Assembly: GCF_027923385.1 (NCBI RefSeq)
Contig: NZ_BSEC01000004.1
Coordinates: 129,081 to 193,080 of the forward strand
Origin: Methylocystis echinoides
GTDB taxonomy: Bacteria; Pseudomonadota; Alphaproteobacteria; Rhizobiales; Beijerinckiaceae
Length of the DNA stretch: 64,000 nt
Reading direction: 5' to 3'
In this document: piece by piece, positions 1 to 8,001 of the stretch
Layout of the letters: every line of letters starts with the position of its first letter
How positions within the stretch are numbered: position 1 is the stretch's first letter
Translations under genes and position numbers: made by a program
Notes under the pieces: model-generated
Told to the model about the DNA's origin: nothing
What the model saw: only the letters and a program-made list of their open reading frames with translations
Database searches by the model: none

Positions 1-7
1 AGGAGGA

Positions 8-67
8 ATGATCCTGGTCAGGCTCAAAAGAGAGAAGCACGCAATAATCTTCAGTGAAGAGCAATGA
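8..67 (+). CDS. possible 19-codon leader-like ORF
   Basis: A short ORF begins with ATG directly after an AGGAGGA sequence at the window edge and ends at TGA after 19 codons. It has no recognisable family. The perfect Shine-Dalgarno sequence is the only support, and spacing to the ATG is too short to be convincing. It lies about 110 bases upstream of pqqA and could be a leader or chance. Confidence 0.15.
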   Translation: MILVRLKREKHAIIFSEEQ

Positions 68-180
68 TTTCAGGAAAAACCGGAAAAATCAACCGGGAAA
101 GTTTCCATCTACGCGGCAAGTGGCTGGAGTGTTATAGTCGCCAAATGCCCCGCCAGGGGATAAATATGGAGGGCTTCGCC

Positions 181-258
181 ATGTCTTGGTCTAATCCGGT
201 GATCGTTGAAGTTTGCGTTGGCATGGAAGTCACTTGCTACGAGTCGGCCGAAATCTAA
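181..258 (+). CDS. pqqA: PqqA, pyrroloquinoline quinone precursor peptide
   Basis: This 25-residue peptide is the substrate from which PQQ is made: the side chains of a Glu and a Tyr are cross-linked by PqqE and the rest is trimmed away. The peptide has the family hallmark E-V-T-C-Y, with Glu16 and Tyr20 at the canonical positions, and the conserved CVGMEVT core and ESAE tail. ATG181 follows a strong GGAGGG (168-173) at 7-base spacing, which decides the start. No pqqB, C, D or E follows: the next gene converges from the minus strand at 294, so this is an orphan pqqA relying on biosynthetic genes elsewhere. A perfect stem-loop lies 12 bases after the stop, as expected for a separately transcribed pqqA. 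Confidence 0.9.
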   Translation: MSWSNPVIVEVCVGMEVTCYESAEI

Positions 259-269
259 TTTCGATCTTC

Positions 270-298
270 TGTAGCGGGCAGCGCAGCTGCCCGCTACA
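270..298. terminator. 13-bp perfect stem-loop between convergent pqqA and SBP gene
   Basis: TGTAGCGGGCAGC and its exact reverse complement flank a 3-base loop (GCA). It starts 12 bases after the pqqA stop and contains the stop codon of the minus-strand gene ending at 294. There is no strong T run on either side, so it may be a weak bidirectional terminator or an mRNA-stabilising hairpin that keeps pqqA transcript abundant. Confidence 0.6.
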
Positions 299-1556
299 AA
301 CAATTTTGATACCCTGTCAGAGGGTGACGCGGGCGGCTTGTTGGCTGCGAGCGGTGATATTCGAAGCGTCTGAGCTGTGCCGTCACTGCAATCTTGCATT
401 TCGTTTCGGGCTGATCAAGCCCGAAAGTATCCAATTCCTTCACCTGGTGAAGGAAACCCTCCTGGGGCGACACGGAAACGATGAGTCGGCCGTCCGAAAG
501 AAGAATGGGCTGACGCAACTGATTATTCCAGGAGCGCAAAGTCTGCCGCACGCCCTTGAAGGCGGCGATCGAGAAATCCGAGCTTTCCATATAGGCGCGC
601 AGTTTTTCGACGTCGTTGGTCGCGGTCCGCGTGGCTGCTTCTCCGATCATTCGCATGGCGAGCCAGGCGTTGTTGTCGCGCGCATTCATCAAACGATGGA
701 ATGTCGCCATGAAGCGGTTCTGCAATTTATGGGCGCCCCATTGTTCATGCGAGGGGTCCCAATTGGTCGGATAGAGTCCCGCAGATCCGGCGACAGGGCG
801 CGGATCCAATGTGTGATAGGGGAGGTAGCCGGCGAAGACCTCGCTCTCATCCGCCCCGACGAGCACATCGTAATTGGGCGCGCTCTGGGTGAGCGCCGGG
901 ATCTGACGTTGTGTTTGAACTGAGCCGGAATCACTGCGTCGTCCGCCGCCTGTATCTTCGTAAACGCGCTCCTCTACGATGTTGGCGCCAAACTTCTTGG
1001 CGGAGCGGCGATAGGCCTGCGCCAGTAGCTCGTCTTCTCGATGCGAGCCCTTGATAAGTAGCCATTTGCGCCACTGTTTCCAGACGAGATATTGCGCCAG
1101 GCCGTCGGCCAGCATGGACCGAGTGGGCGCGACACCGATGACATTGGCGCGGCAGTCCTCTTCGCGCAGCCGGTCGTCATGGGCCGAAACGTTGAAGAGC
1201 AGGGCGCCCTTCTCCTTGGCGCGCTCGCTTGCCGCAAGTAGGCGATCGGCAGGGAGGTCGGCAACGATGAAGCGCGCGCCTTTTTCGACGAGACTCTCCA
1301 CGGTTACGTCGATGTCGGCGTCGCCCTCGAGCTTCGCGTCGAGCGCTTCGAATGACTGGTTCGTGAATTTCCCAGTTGTATTATTGTCCGCCGCGCCGAG
1401 CAGGGCGCCCGCGAGCGTGTCGTCGGCGGCAGGAATGTGGAGGATCGAGAGCGTTTCGCGCGAATGCGCCTGGCGCAGCACGCCGACCTTGATGGCGAGC
1501 GTTTCGGCCGCCGCGGCGGCGAGCTGCAAAAGACAAGCGGCGGCGAGGCTTTTCAT
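294..1556 (-). CDS. Periplasmic substrate-binding protein, PQQ-alcohol-dehydrogenase-associated ABC family (LutA-like)
   Basis: This is a periplasmic binding protein of the branched-chain amino-acid type fold, in the family that accompanies PQQ-dependent alcohol dehydrogenase ABC systems. The lut lanthanide-uptake genes of Methylobacterium include members of this set. The start at 1556 gives an Ala-rich signal peptide (MKSLAAACLLQLAAAAAETL); the longer ORF from 1682 overlaps the upstream EF-hand gene and is rejected. Mature features include DLPADRLLAA, a conserved KQWRKWLLIKG stretch and TNWDPSHEQWGAHKLQNRF. Family members normally end near the ETKCKI motif; here about 30 extra residues follow before the stop inside the hairpin at 270-298, suggesting loss of the original stop. 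No ABC ATPase or permease lies nearby in the window. Confidence 0.72.
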   Translation of the reverse strand: MKSLAAACLLQLAAAAAETLAIKVGVLRQAHSRETLSILHIPAADDTLAGALLGAADNNTTGKFTNQSFEALDAKLEGDADIDVTVESLVEKGARFIVADLPADRLLAASERAKEKGALLFNVSAHDDRLREEDCRANVIGVAPTRSMLADGLAQYLVWKQWRKWLLIKGSHREDELLAQAYRRSAKKFGANIVEERVYEDTGGGRRSDSGSVQTQRQIPALTQSAPNYDVLVGADESEVFAGYLPYHTLDPRPVAGSAGLYPTNWDPSHEQWGAHKLQNRFMATFHRLMNARDNNAWLAMRMIGEAATRTATNDVEKLRAYMESSDFSIAAFKGVRQTLRSWNNQLRQPILLSDGRLIVSVSPQEGFLHQVKELDTFGLDQPETKCKIAVTAQLRRFEYHRSQPTSRPRHPLTGYQNCL

Positions 1557-1611
1557 GCCTTCTAAATGGCCGCTTTGGCGCGCGGTATCAAGTCGCGCGC
1601 CGCGCTCACCG

Positions 1612-2011
1612 TCAGCGGGTGACGCGCAGCAGGGCCTTGCCCTGTTTGAAGGCAAATTCCTTCTCGTCCAGTCTGACCTCATTGTCCTGGTCGGCGTCCT
1701 TGAAGAGGGCGGAGACCGCCGAAAGGAACTCGTCCTTCGTCAGCGTCCGTCCTATTGGGGTCGGCTGCGGCGAAGGACTCTTTCCCCAGCCGGCCTTGAA
1801 GCTGCTTCTTGTCAAGCGTGCCGTCGTTACCTCTCTCTAGCTTGCCGAAAAGCTCCTTGGCAGCCTTGTTCAACTCGTTGAGATCGACCGTTGAGCCATT
1901 GTCCGTGTCGAGGGTGGCGACAGGCGACGCCTTCGGCCTCTTTTTTGCGAGCGCGGGCGAGAGTGGGGCCACGAGCACCCCGGAGAGCGCGACCGCGCCG
2001 GCGAGAACCAA
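1612..2011 (-). pseudogene. Lanmodulin-like four-EF-hand periplasmic protein, frameshifted
   Basis: Two overlapping frames (TTG start at 2011 to about 1755, then the other frame to 1612) together encode a signal peptide (VALSGVLVAPLSPALA) and four EF loops: DTDNGSTVDLNE, ERGNDGTLDKKQ, DPN(..)TLTKDE and DQDNEVRLDEKE. The spacing between loops (24, 25 and 24 residues once the break is repaired) equals that of lanmodulin, the picomolar lanthanide-binding protein of methylotrophs. The lanmodulin hallmark Pro at loop position 2 survives only in EF3. A net 2-base loss or 1-base gain around 1750-1757 breaks the gene inside EF3. EF2 has also lost its first Asp. It may be a decayed lanmodulin relative or a sequencing error. 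The N-terminus may hold a second shift, because a plausible GTG start lies in another frame. Confidence 0.65.
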
Positions 2012-2094
2012 TCTGTAGCTCTCGTTTTCAGCCCCACGATCGGGAAAAAATCCCGAGGTTTAATGGAGCCGATCTCGGTCCGCCAACCATGCGA

Positions 2095-2122
2095 GAAAAA
2101 AAGGCGGCCCCGAGGGGCCGCC
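2095..2122 (-). terminator. Rho-independent terminator of the TonB receptor gene
   Basis: On the minus strand a GGCGGCCCC / GGGGCCGCC stem (9 bp, 2-base loop, 2103-2122) is followed by seven T residues. It lies 13 bases beyond the receptor stop at 2135, separating it from the EF-hand gene. Confidence 0.9.
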
Positions 2123-2134
2123 AGTCAGTCGAGG

Positions 2135-4573
2135 TCAGTAGGTGAACTTGATGCCGCCGTATATGCCGGTCGGCGGGCCGAGCGAGACCATGCGCGGGTT
2201 GGTGTAGGTCAGGAAGGCGATGTCATTCGTGTCAAACCACGTGCCGAAGGTGCGGGCCCGGGTATTGGTGATATTCTCGAATAGGCCGTAGACCTGCAGG
2301 TTCGGCGTGATCTGATAGGAGGTCCGCAGGTTCAGCATGGCGTAGGATGGAAGCCTCGCCCCGATGTTGATCTCATCGCCGCGGATGTAGGAGCCGGCCG
2401 TGTATTGCACGTCCGCACCCACTCTCCACTGCGGAGTGACCGCATAGTCAGCGCCGGCCTTGAAGCGGTGCGGCGCGACCGACGACAGATTCGCGCCCGG
2501 CGTCACCGCGATCGAGCCATTGCCATAGAGTTGCGCCAGCGGATTGTCGGGCGCTCCGAGCACGATGTGCGAGCGGAACGTGGCGACCGTCATCGTATAG
2601 TTCGCGTAGGCAGAGAGGCGCTCGTCCGTATAACGCAGCGCAACTTCCACGCCCTCGCGCCGCGTCGAGCCGGCGTTGGTAAAGTAGCCGCGACCGTTGA
2701 TGGTGCTCGGCACCGCGAGAATGTCGTTGAAATTGTTCGTGCGGAAAATACCGCCGCTCCAGGTCAGGACGCCAGGCAAATAATCTCCCGCAGCGGGCAA
2801 GACCTTGGGGATTTCGACCGTGCCGCGCATGCCGAATTCCGTCGTGTTCGACTCCACCTGCTTGAGCGGCGGATCGGCGACAAGGAAGGTGTCGATGAGG
2901 CAGGGACGCGCCGGATCGGAGCAGCCGAGTTCGAGCGGCGTCGGCGCGCGATTGGCTTCCGAATAGCTGCCGTAGGCGAAAGTGTTCGACAGAACCTCAT
3001 AGGTCGCGCCTGCGACCGGATTGATGCGCGTAAACACGTCGGCGCCGTTCAAGGCCGTGCCGCGCAGGTCGTGAAGGCTGATCCCCGCGCGGTTGAAGCG
3101 CGCCCCGGCGGTGATCTTCAGCCGGTCGGTCACGTCGAGCGTGTCGAGCGCATAGACGCCGAGATAGGAATTGCCGGCCGTGACGTTGACCGGCGCGACC
3201 CCGCTCGCCAGCTCGTCGACGTAGTAGTTAATGCCGATCACGGAGAGGGTGGGGGGGATGATCCCCAGCTCCTGGTTCGCGGCGAAATACGACCAGCCCT
3301 GGTCCAGGCTGGCGCCGAAGGTGATCTTGTTGTGGAAGCCGAAATAAACGTCGTCGTTGGCCGCCTGCACTGTGCCGCCGATGGTGCGCGACCTAGTCCA
3401 AGTGCGGTCGATGGCGCCGAGCTGAACCTGGCCGTTGAAGAAATTCGGGATGGAGGTCGGATCGCCGAGATCGTTTTCGCAGAAGAGTTCCGGAGCTTCT
3501 CCCGGCTCCGGCGGTTCGCACTCGAACTCGGTCGTGTTGCCATCGACGCGGGCCTGACTGAAGGCGCGGTAATGGACGTCGCCGAAGAGCTTCCACGTCG
3601 GGCTCGCCTGCACATTGCCGTTCAGGTCGAACATCGACAGGGTGTTTTTCTGCGACTGGGGCACCGTGTAGACGGCCCAGGGATCGCGGGCGACGTCCTC
3701 GACCGCCGTCGGGCCCGTGCCGTTGATCTTGTTGCCGGCGAGAGTGACGTTGGCGTGAATCTCGGCGCTGTCGCCGCGATAGCCGACATCGCCGTAGAGG
3801 CGCTTGATGTGGGCTCCGGAGAAATAGCGGTAGCCGTTGTCGCCGAGCGCCTCCATGGCGAGATAGGCGGCGTAGGGACCGGACTGTATGCCGAACTGGC
3901 CATAGCCTTGCCGGCGGCCCCGGCTGCCGCCGCGCCCGTCGATCTCGAGGCCCTGCCACGTGAAGCCGTTCTTCATATCGAGGACAACGGCGCCGCCGAT
4001 GGCGTTGAGGCCGAAAAGCGGGTTGCCGGTGACGACGGTGGAGCGGTCGATGGCGATACTGGGAATCATGTCCCAATAAACATTGTCGCCCCAGGCCTCG
4101 TTGATGCGGATGCCGTTCTGATAGACGGCGAGGCCCTGCGGCGTGCCGGCGATGGGCGAGGCAACGAAGCCGCGGAAGTCCACTTCCGGCTGAAGCGGAT
4201 TGCCGGCCACGTCATTGACGCTTATGCCCGGTGACTGCCGAAAGAGATTCTCGGAGAATTCAAAGCCGCGGGTCTTTTGCAACTCCTTCGAAGACAGCGT
4301 GTAGGTGGCCGACGGGACTGCATATTGGATGACGACAGGAGAAACCTCGGCAGGCTCCAGGGCCGGCGACGCCGCTGAGGGGGCGGGCGTGTCTCGCGCG
4401 GCGACAGGTCGACTGGGGCCCTGCGCGGCGGAGGGCCTCGCAGGGCGCGGCGTCGTAGAGCGGAGCGGCGCGCCGCCAACTTCAATGGTCGGGAGCGTTT
4501 GCTGGGCCAATGCGCCGTTTGACACAATCGCGATCCCAAGCGCCACTAATGAGACTTGTTTCTTTGCAGCCAT
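2135..4573 (-). CDS. TonB-dependent outer-membrane receptor (LutH-like candidate)
   Basis: This 812-residue outer-membrane active transporter is powered by TonB-ExbB-ExbD. A signal peptide ends near GALAQQ. A TonB-box-like TLPTIEV and a Pro-rich linker (residues about 35-85) follow, then the plug (ELQKTRGFEFSENLFRQSPG ... VDFRGF ... NPLFGLNAIGGAVVLDMKNG, about 95-205). The rest is a 22-strand barrel ending in the outer-membrane aromatic terminus FTY. The substrate cannot be read from the sequence. Neighbours (binding protein of the PQQ/lut family, lanmodulin-like relic, pqqA) suggest rare-earth metal or a metallophore, by analogy with the TonB receptor of the Methylobacterium lut cluster. It has its own terminator at 2095-2122. 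Confidence 0.85.
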   Translation of the reverse strand: MAAKKQVSLVALGIAIVSNGALAQQTLPTIEVGGAPLRSTTPRPARPSAAQGPSRPVAARDTPAPSAASPALEPAEVSPVVIQYAVPSATYTLSSKELQKTRGFEFSENLFRQSPGISVNDVAGNPLQPEVDFRGFVASPIAGTPQGLAVYQNGIRINEAWGDNVYWDMIPSIAIDRSTVVTGNPLFGLNAIGGAVVLDMKNGFTWQGLEIDGRGGSRGRRQGYGQFGIQSGPYAAYLAMEALGDNGYRYFSGAHIKRLYGDVGYRGDSAEIHANVTLAGNKINGTGPTAVEDVARDPWAVYTVPQSQKNTLSMFDLNGNVQASPTWKLFGDVHYRAFSQARVDGNTTEFECEPPEPGEAPELFCENDLGDPTSIPNFFNGQVQLGAIDRTWTRSRTIGGTVQAANDDVYFGFHNKITFGASLDQGWSYFAANQELGIIPPTLSVIGINYYVDELASGVAPVNVTAGNSYLGVYALDTLDVTDRLKITAGARFNRAGISLHDLRGTALNGADVFTRINPVAGATYEVLSNTFAYGSYSEANRAPTPLELGCSDPARPCLIDTFLVADPPLKQVESNTTEFGMRGTVEIPKVLPAAGDYLPGVLTWSGGIFRTNNFNDILAVPSTINGRGYFTNAGSTRREGVEVALRYTDERLSAYANYTMTVATFRSHIVLGAPDNPLAQLYGNGSIAVTPGANLSSVAPHRFKAGADYAVTPQWRVGADVQYTAGSYIRGDEINIGARLPSYAMLNLRTSYQITPNLQVYGLFENITNTRARTFGTWFDTNDIAFLTYTNPRMVSLGPPTGIYGGIKFTY

Positions 4574-4715
4574 TTTTCAACCCGACTAACTTTCGATGCG
4601 TTCGGCGCAATATAGCCGCTCGGATTCACGATTTCGCCCTGACAGGCTCCAAGCTAAAAAACAAACCCATCGTGTTGCTTTCAGGACACGGTTTTCCATG
4701 TAAAATGAAGGGGTT

Positions 4716-4751
4716 GGGAAGTTTTCCCGGCCGACGCCGGGAAAACTTCCC
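4716..4751. repeat. Perfect 16-bp inverted repeat upstream of receiver gene
   Basis: GGGAAGTTTTCCCGGC (4716-4731) and its exact reverse complement (4736-4751) are separated by CGAC. Each arm itself contains the palindromic GGGAA..TTCCC. It lies 142 bases upstream of the TonB receptor start and 25 bases before the receiver ORF. It could be an operator for either gene or a terminator, but no T run follows it. Confidence 0.8.
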
Positions 4752-4776
4752 GTCAGCCATTTCTCGAGGTTCAAGC

Positions 4777-5211
4777 ATGCGAATACTCGTTATCGATCAG
4801 CCAATTATTGTCTCGGGAATCTCAGCGATGATTGGGGATGAACTCCACGTGGAACTAATCCATGCGAGTGATATCTTGAATGGGCTTGCCGCGTTTCGCC
4901 TTCGTAAACCGGAAGTCACAATAGCTGGAATGGCCGTCAATGGGGCCTCAGGCTTGGAGCTTACCCGGAAAATTCTCGAAATTGATCCGAATGCGCGAGT
5001 CATATTGCTTGGTATGAGCGACGATCCGATTTTTTTAGGACGGGCAATGGAGGTTGGCGCGCACGCATATCTCAAGAAGACTGATGATCCCTATCTACTC
5101 TTCCACGCCTTGTTAGAAGCTACAGTAAGAGAAGCAGGTTCGAAGTCCCTCCCCGCAAATGCGGATGCGCGATGCGCTCGCCTTCGCGACCTTCGGATAT
5201 CCGCCGGGTGA
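4777..5211 (+). pseudogene. NarL/MxaB-type response regulator, receiver domain only and degenerate
   Basis: A receiver domain starts at ATG4777 (MRILVIDQP) and runs to about residue 120. It has SGLELTRKI, a DDPIF..RAMEVGAHAYLKK segment and the conserved Lys. The motif around the phospho-acceptor reads TIAGMAV where VILDLSM is usual, so the Asp is replaced by Gly, and one of the two N-terminal acidic residues is lost (IDQP for DDHP). The LuxR DNA-binding domain is missing: after about 5140 the sequence runs into an ScpB relic. The DDP-type sequence resembles MxaB-like regulators of methanol oxidation in methylotrophs, but the resemblance is from memory of the family. It cannot signal by classical phosphorylation and should not bind DNA. 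Confidence 0.65.
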
Positions 5212-5622
5212 GCGTGCGCGCGAGACGCTCGCCGGGCTCGTCGGCGCGCGCCTCTGCCGGCTCGACGCGCTCGTCGCCGACATCAACTAGGAGCTGAAAG
5301 GGCGCCCTTACGAGATCGTCTTCGTCGGGGGCGGCGTTTAGTTTCGCACGCGCCCGCGCCATGCCGGGACGCTTCGCGCGCTCGCCGGAACGAAAGACGC
5401 GGGGCCGCCGTCTTTCACGAAACTCGAAACGCTGGCGCTCTCCGCTATCGCCTTTCAGCAGCCGATCTCCCGCTCCGGTCTGTCGCGCCTAGCCGGACAC
5501 GACGTCAGCAGCGACATCTCGGCCGGTTGAAGAGTAACGACGTCATCGCCCCCTGCCTGCTCGCGCCTCGGCCCGGCGCGCCGATCGCTTGGGTGACGAC
5601 GCAAAGGTTTCTCGAAGTCTTG
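5165..5622 (+). pseudogene. ScpB-like (plasmid SMC-Scp) relic
   Basis: Translation from ATG5165 reads MRDALAFATFGYPPGERARE, then LKGRPYEIVFVGGG and TKLETLALSAIAFQQPISRS, which is the winged-helix ScpB pattern found in Rhizobiales plasmid-type copies. In-frame TAG codons lie at 5288 and 5339. A frameshift near 5520 moves the ending (RLKSNDVIAPCLLAPRPGAP, WVTT) to another frame. ScpB normally bridges SMC-ScpA in chromosome or plasmid condensation. This copy is dead and is sandwiched between a truncated response regulator and a NikR fragment. Confidence 0.7.
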
Positions 5623-5871
5623 AGGAAACTCGTGCATGACCATCATGCCCATGCCGACATATCGATTGCTACGCTGCACGTTCATCTTGATGCTGAGTCC
5701 TGCCTAGAAGTTTCTCTCCTCAAGGGACAGAAAGCGGAAGTTGAGCACTTCGCCAGCCACTTGATTGGGGAACGTGGCGTCCGTTACGGCCAGCTTGTCG
5801 TGGTGCCTGCCAACCTAGAAGACGCAGGCGAAAAACAGTCGATTCCAGGCGCACACAGTCACTCTCATTAA
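5527..5871 (+). pseudogene. NikR nickel-sensor C-terminal domain fused to ScpB tail
   Basis: The first 32 residues of this ORF are the ScpB tail. From about 5623 the protein is the ACT-like regulatory domain of the nickel repressor NikR: VHDHHAHADISIATLHVHLD, then CLEV, HLIGERGVRYGQLVVVP and a His-rich GAHSHSH end. The nickel ligands (the H-V-H pair and the following Cys) are present. The ribbon-helix-helix DNA-binding half of NikR is absent, so it cannot act as a repressor in the normal way. The join falls within an open frame and could make a 114-residue chimera, but a decay scar is the simpler reading. Confidence 0.75.
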
Positions 5872-6141
5872 AATTCCTCGGCCTCTCGGCGCTGGACTAC
5901 AATCCCATTTTCACGACACCGGCCATATTAGCGAAGGAGCGGCGATTTGTTTTGAACCGGCACTATGGCTCAGGGATTCATGCGAGAGTGTCCTCCTGAT
6001 CGCCTGGCGTGAGATCTGTCGGAGATATGGAATCTTCGCTCATCCTGGGCCGGTTAGAATAGAGAGTTACAGTAGGGATTGTTTTTCGGTGACGGTTGAG
6101 GACCGAGAGAGGGGCTCTCGGGGTCGTCGCGGAGACAATCA

Positions 6142-6660
6142 ATGACTCAGGTGGAAATCTTGGACAGGGCTCGCGGCCGTGATAGCGGCTATAAGGTGGA
6201 CGCAAGCCGAGGCGAGCGTATTGGCCGCGTGTCGTCCGAATGGTTTTCCAGGCCTTCGGACGAGCGTTATCTGTCCCTGTCGGATCTGTTCGCCGCCGTG
6301 CGTGGCCGTACCGAGCGCAGCCGCACGCGGACAATCGAGAGCGCCGCAATCCGAGTGGAAGCCAGCGGCGACGACGCCGAACGGCTTTTACTTGCAATGC
6401 CGGGTTCCGACAGTCCGGTCGCCATGACCCATTGGAGTTTCAGCCAGCTCGCGAGCCTCGTCGGCGCGCCATCGGCTTACCTTCGTCAGCTCCCGGCGCC
6501 ACTGGCGGGGATCAATTTGCAATATGGGCTGACTTCGCACCGGGCCGAGCAGATCAAGACGCTCGAGATGGAAACCAATCGCGTCGAGCTGCGTGCCGTG
6601 ACCGGCCCCGACTATGGCCGTTATCTAAACAGTCAAGCTGTCTCACCGGCTTTTCACTGA
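6142..6660 (+). pseudogene. DUF932 plasmid/phage protein, 3'-truncated
   Basis: This is the N-terminal part of a DUF932-type protein, common on plasmids and phages and of unknown biochemical role. Recognisable pieces are MTHWSFSQLASLVGAPSAYL, LRQLPAPLAG and RAVTGPDYGR at residue about 155. Family members are usually about 350-400 residues and continue well beyond the GPDYGRI motif. Here, eleven residues later, an unrelated SQAVSPAFH tail ends the frame, so more than half is deleted. The deletion joins directly to the upstream region of ardC. Confidence 0.65.
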
Positions 6661-6745
6661 TCTCATCCCAGCGACGTTGAGCCCGACGCCGTCCGCAAGT
6701 GGCGGCGGTCCCGTGCGCTCGCGTCGATCCCAAGGAGCCATCACG

Positions 6746-7720
6746 ATGTCTTCCAGGATACAGGCCGGAGCGCGTGCCGACGTTTACACGCGCATCACCG
6801 CCGAGATCATTGCAGCAATCGAAGTAGGTGCAAGTGATTGGCGCGCGCCGTGGTTCCACAACGGAACCAGCGCCGCCTGTCCGACCAACGTCGCATCGAA
6901 CAAGCGCTATCGCGGTATCAACACGGTGGCGCTGTGGGTCGCAGCCAAGGCCAACGGTTACAGCGATGGCCTGTGGGGCACCTATCGGCAATGGCAGGAC
7001 GCCGGAGCGCAGGTGCGCAAGGGCGAACGCTCGACCACCGTCGTGCTGTGGAAGCAAATCGCTTCGTCCGACTCGGCGGATGACGATGACGGCGACGACA
7101 GCGGCCGTGTTCGGATGTTCGCCCGAGCCTTCTCGGTGTTCAACATCGCGCAGGTGGATGGATACGAACGTCCGCCGACGAGCATTTTGCCGGAGGAAGA
7201 GCGTCTGGCCCACGCCGAGGCCTTCATCGCCAACCTGGGAATCAAGACCGTGTTCGGCGGTTCGGACGCCTGCTACGCTCCTTCCTCGGACACGGTGTTC
7301 ATGCCGGACTTCGCTTCTTTCCGGGATGCCGCGTCGTTCTACGGGGTCTGGCTGCATGAGAACGGCCACGCTTCCGGGGCAAAGCACAGGCTGGACCGCG
7401 ATCTCTCGGGCCGGTTCGGCTCGGCTGCCTACGCGGCCGAGGAGTGCTGTGTGGAGATTCTCAGCGGACTTGTGCTTGCCGATCTCGGCATCGCCCACCA
7501 TCCGCGCCCTGATCATGCCGCGTACATTGCCTCTTGGATCAAAGTATTGAAGGACGACCCCCGCGCCGTCTTCACGGCTGCCGGCAAGGCACAGCAGGCA
7601 GCCGACTGGATGCACGAACAGCAACCTGCGCCCGCGTCATCCAACGTCACCGATGAGACGGAGGCGGGCCACCTTGCTTCTCTGTTCTCGTCGGCGCGTT
7701 GTAGCAAAGCGCGAACCTGA
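6746..7720 (+). CDS. ArdC-type antirestriction protein (ssDNA-binding plus zincin-like metallopeptidase)
   Basis: ATG6746 follows AGGAG (6733) and is preferred over the longer frame from 6677. Residues about 10-130 match the N-terminal ssDNA-binding domain (VYTRITAEIIAAIEVGASDW ... RGINTVALW ... WGTYRQWQDAGAQVRKGER). Residues about 135-285 are the metallopeptidase-like domain, with zinc motif HENGH and a downstream AAEE pair. ArdC proteins protect incoming plasmid DNA from host restriction during conjugation. The C-terminus (from about residue 290) overlaps the end of the convergent HTH gene by more than 200 bases and reads unlike the family, so the tail may be altered by a rearrangement. The gene marks this stretch as conjugative-element DNA. 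Confidence 0.85.
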   Translation: MSSRIQAGARADVYTRITAEIIAAIEVGASDWRAPWFHNGTSAACPTNVASNKRYRGINTVALWVAAKANGYSDGLWGTYRQWQDAGAQVRKGERSTTVVLWKQIASSDSADDDDGDDSGRVRMFARAFSVFNIAQVDGYERPPTSILPEEERLAHAEAFIANLGIKTVFGGSDACYAPSSDTVFMPDFASFRDAASFYGVWLHENGHASGAKHRLDRDLSGRFGSAAYAAEECCVEILSGLVLADLGIAHHPRPDHAAYIASWIKVLKDDPRAVFTAAGKAQQAADWMHEQQPAPASSNVTDETEAGHLASLFSSARCSKART

Positions 7721-8001
7721 ACGTGCTGAGCGGTCACGTTCTCCCGATCACGCCGCTGCCGCTCCACGTCAACCTGCGGGGGACGGGGCTCATCAGGCCG
7801 AGATAGCTTCGCCGTCTCGGCCGCCTCCCGCAGTTCCGTGAGTATGGCCGGAGCACGATTCACGGTTGCGTGGCTGACACCCGCTTCCCGTGCCAGATCG
7901 GCGACCGTCAGGCGGCCCTCCGACCTGAACGCCTTCCCTGAGACAAGACGGGTGAGCGCTTCGCGAAGCGCTCCCTCGGTTGAAGTGCTGACAGGCTTCA
8001 C
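7513..8001 (-). CDS. Small helix-turn-helix accessory protein of the recombinase gene
   Basis: The GTG start at 8001 overlaps the recombinase stop (GTGA), showing translational coupling. The first 70 residues contain a helix-turn-helix (LTVADLAREAGVSHATVNRA), and the remainder is charged and coiled-coil-like. Such small proteins regularly follow the large tyrosine recombinases of Rhizobiales mobile elements, where their role is unknown. The last third overlaps ardC convergently and has no family likeness, so the original C-terminus was probably lost. Confidence 0.6.
   Translation of the reverse strand: MKPVSTSTEGALREALTRLVSGKAFRSEGRLTVADLAREAGVSHATVNRAPAILTELREAAETAKLSRPDEPRPPQVDVERQRRDRENVTAQHVQVRALLQRADENREARWPASVSSVTLDDAGAGCCSCIQSAACCALPAAVKTARGSSFNTLIQEAMYAA

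Noticed and set aside
2405..4234. 609-codon plus-strand ORF opposite the TonB receptor
   Set aside because: Exact antisense shadow of a well-supported receptor in GC-rich DNA; Arg/Ala/Gly-rich, no family, no ribosome site.
6554..7624. 356-codon minus-strand ORF opposite ardC
   Set aside because: Antisense shadow of ArdC, which has clear domains and a ribosome site.
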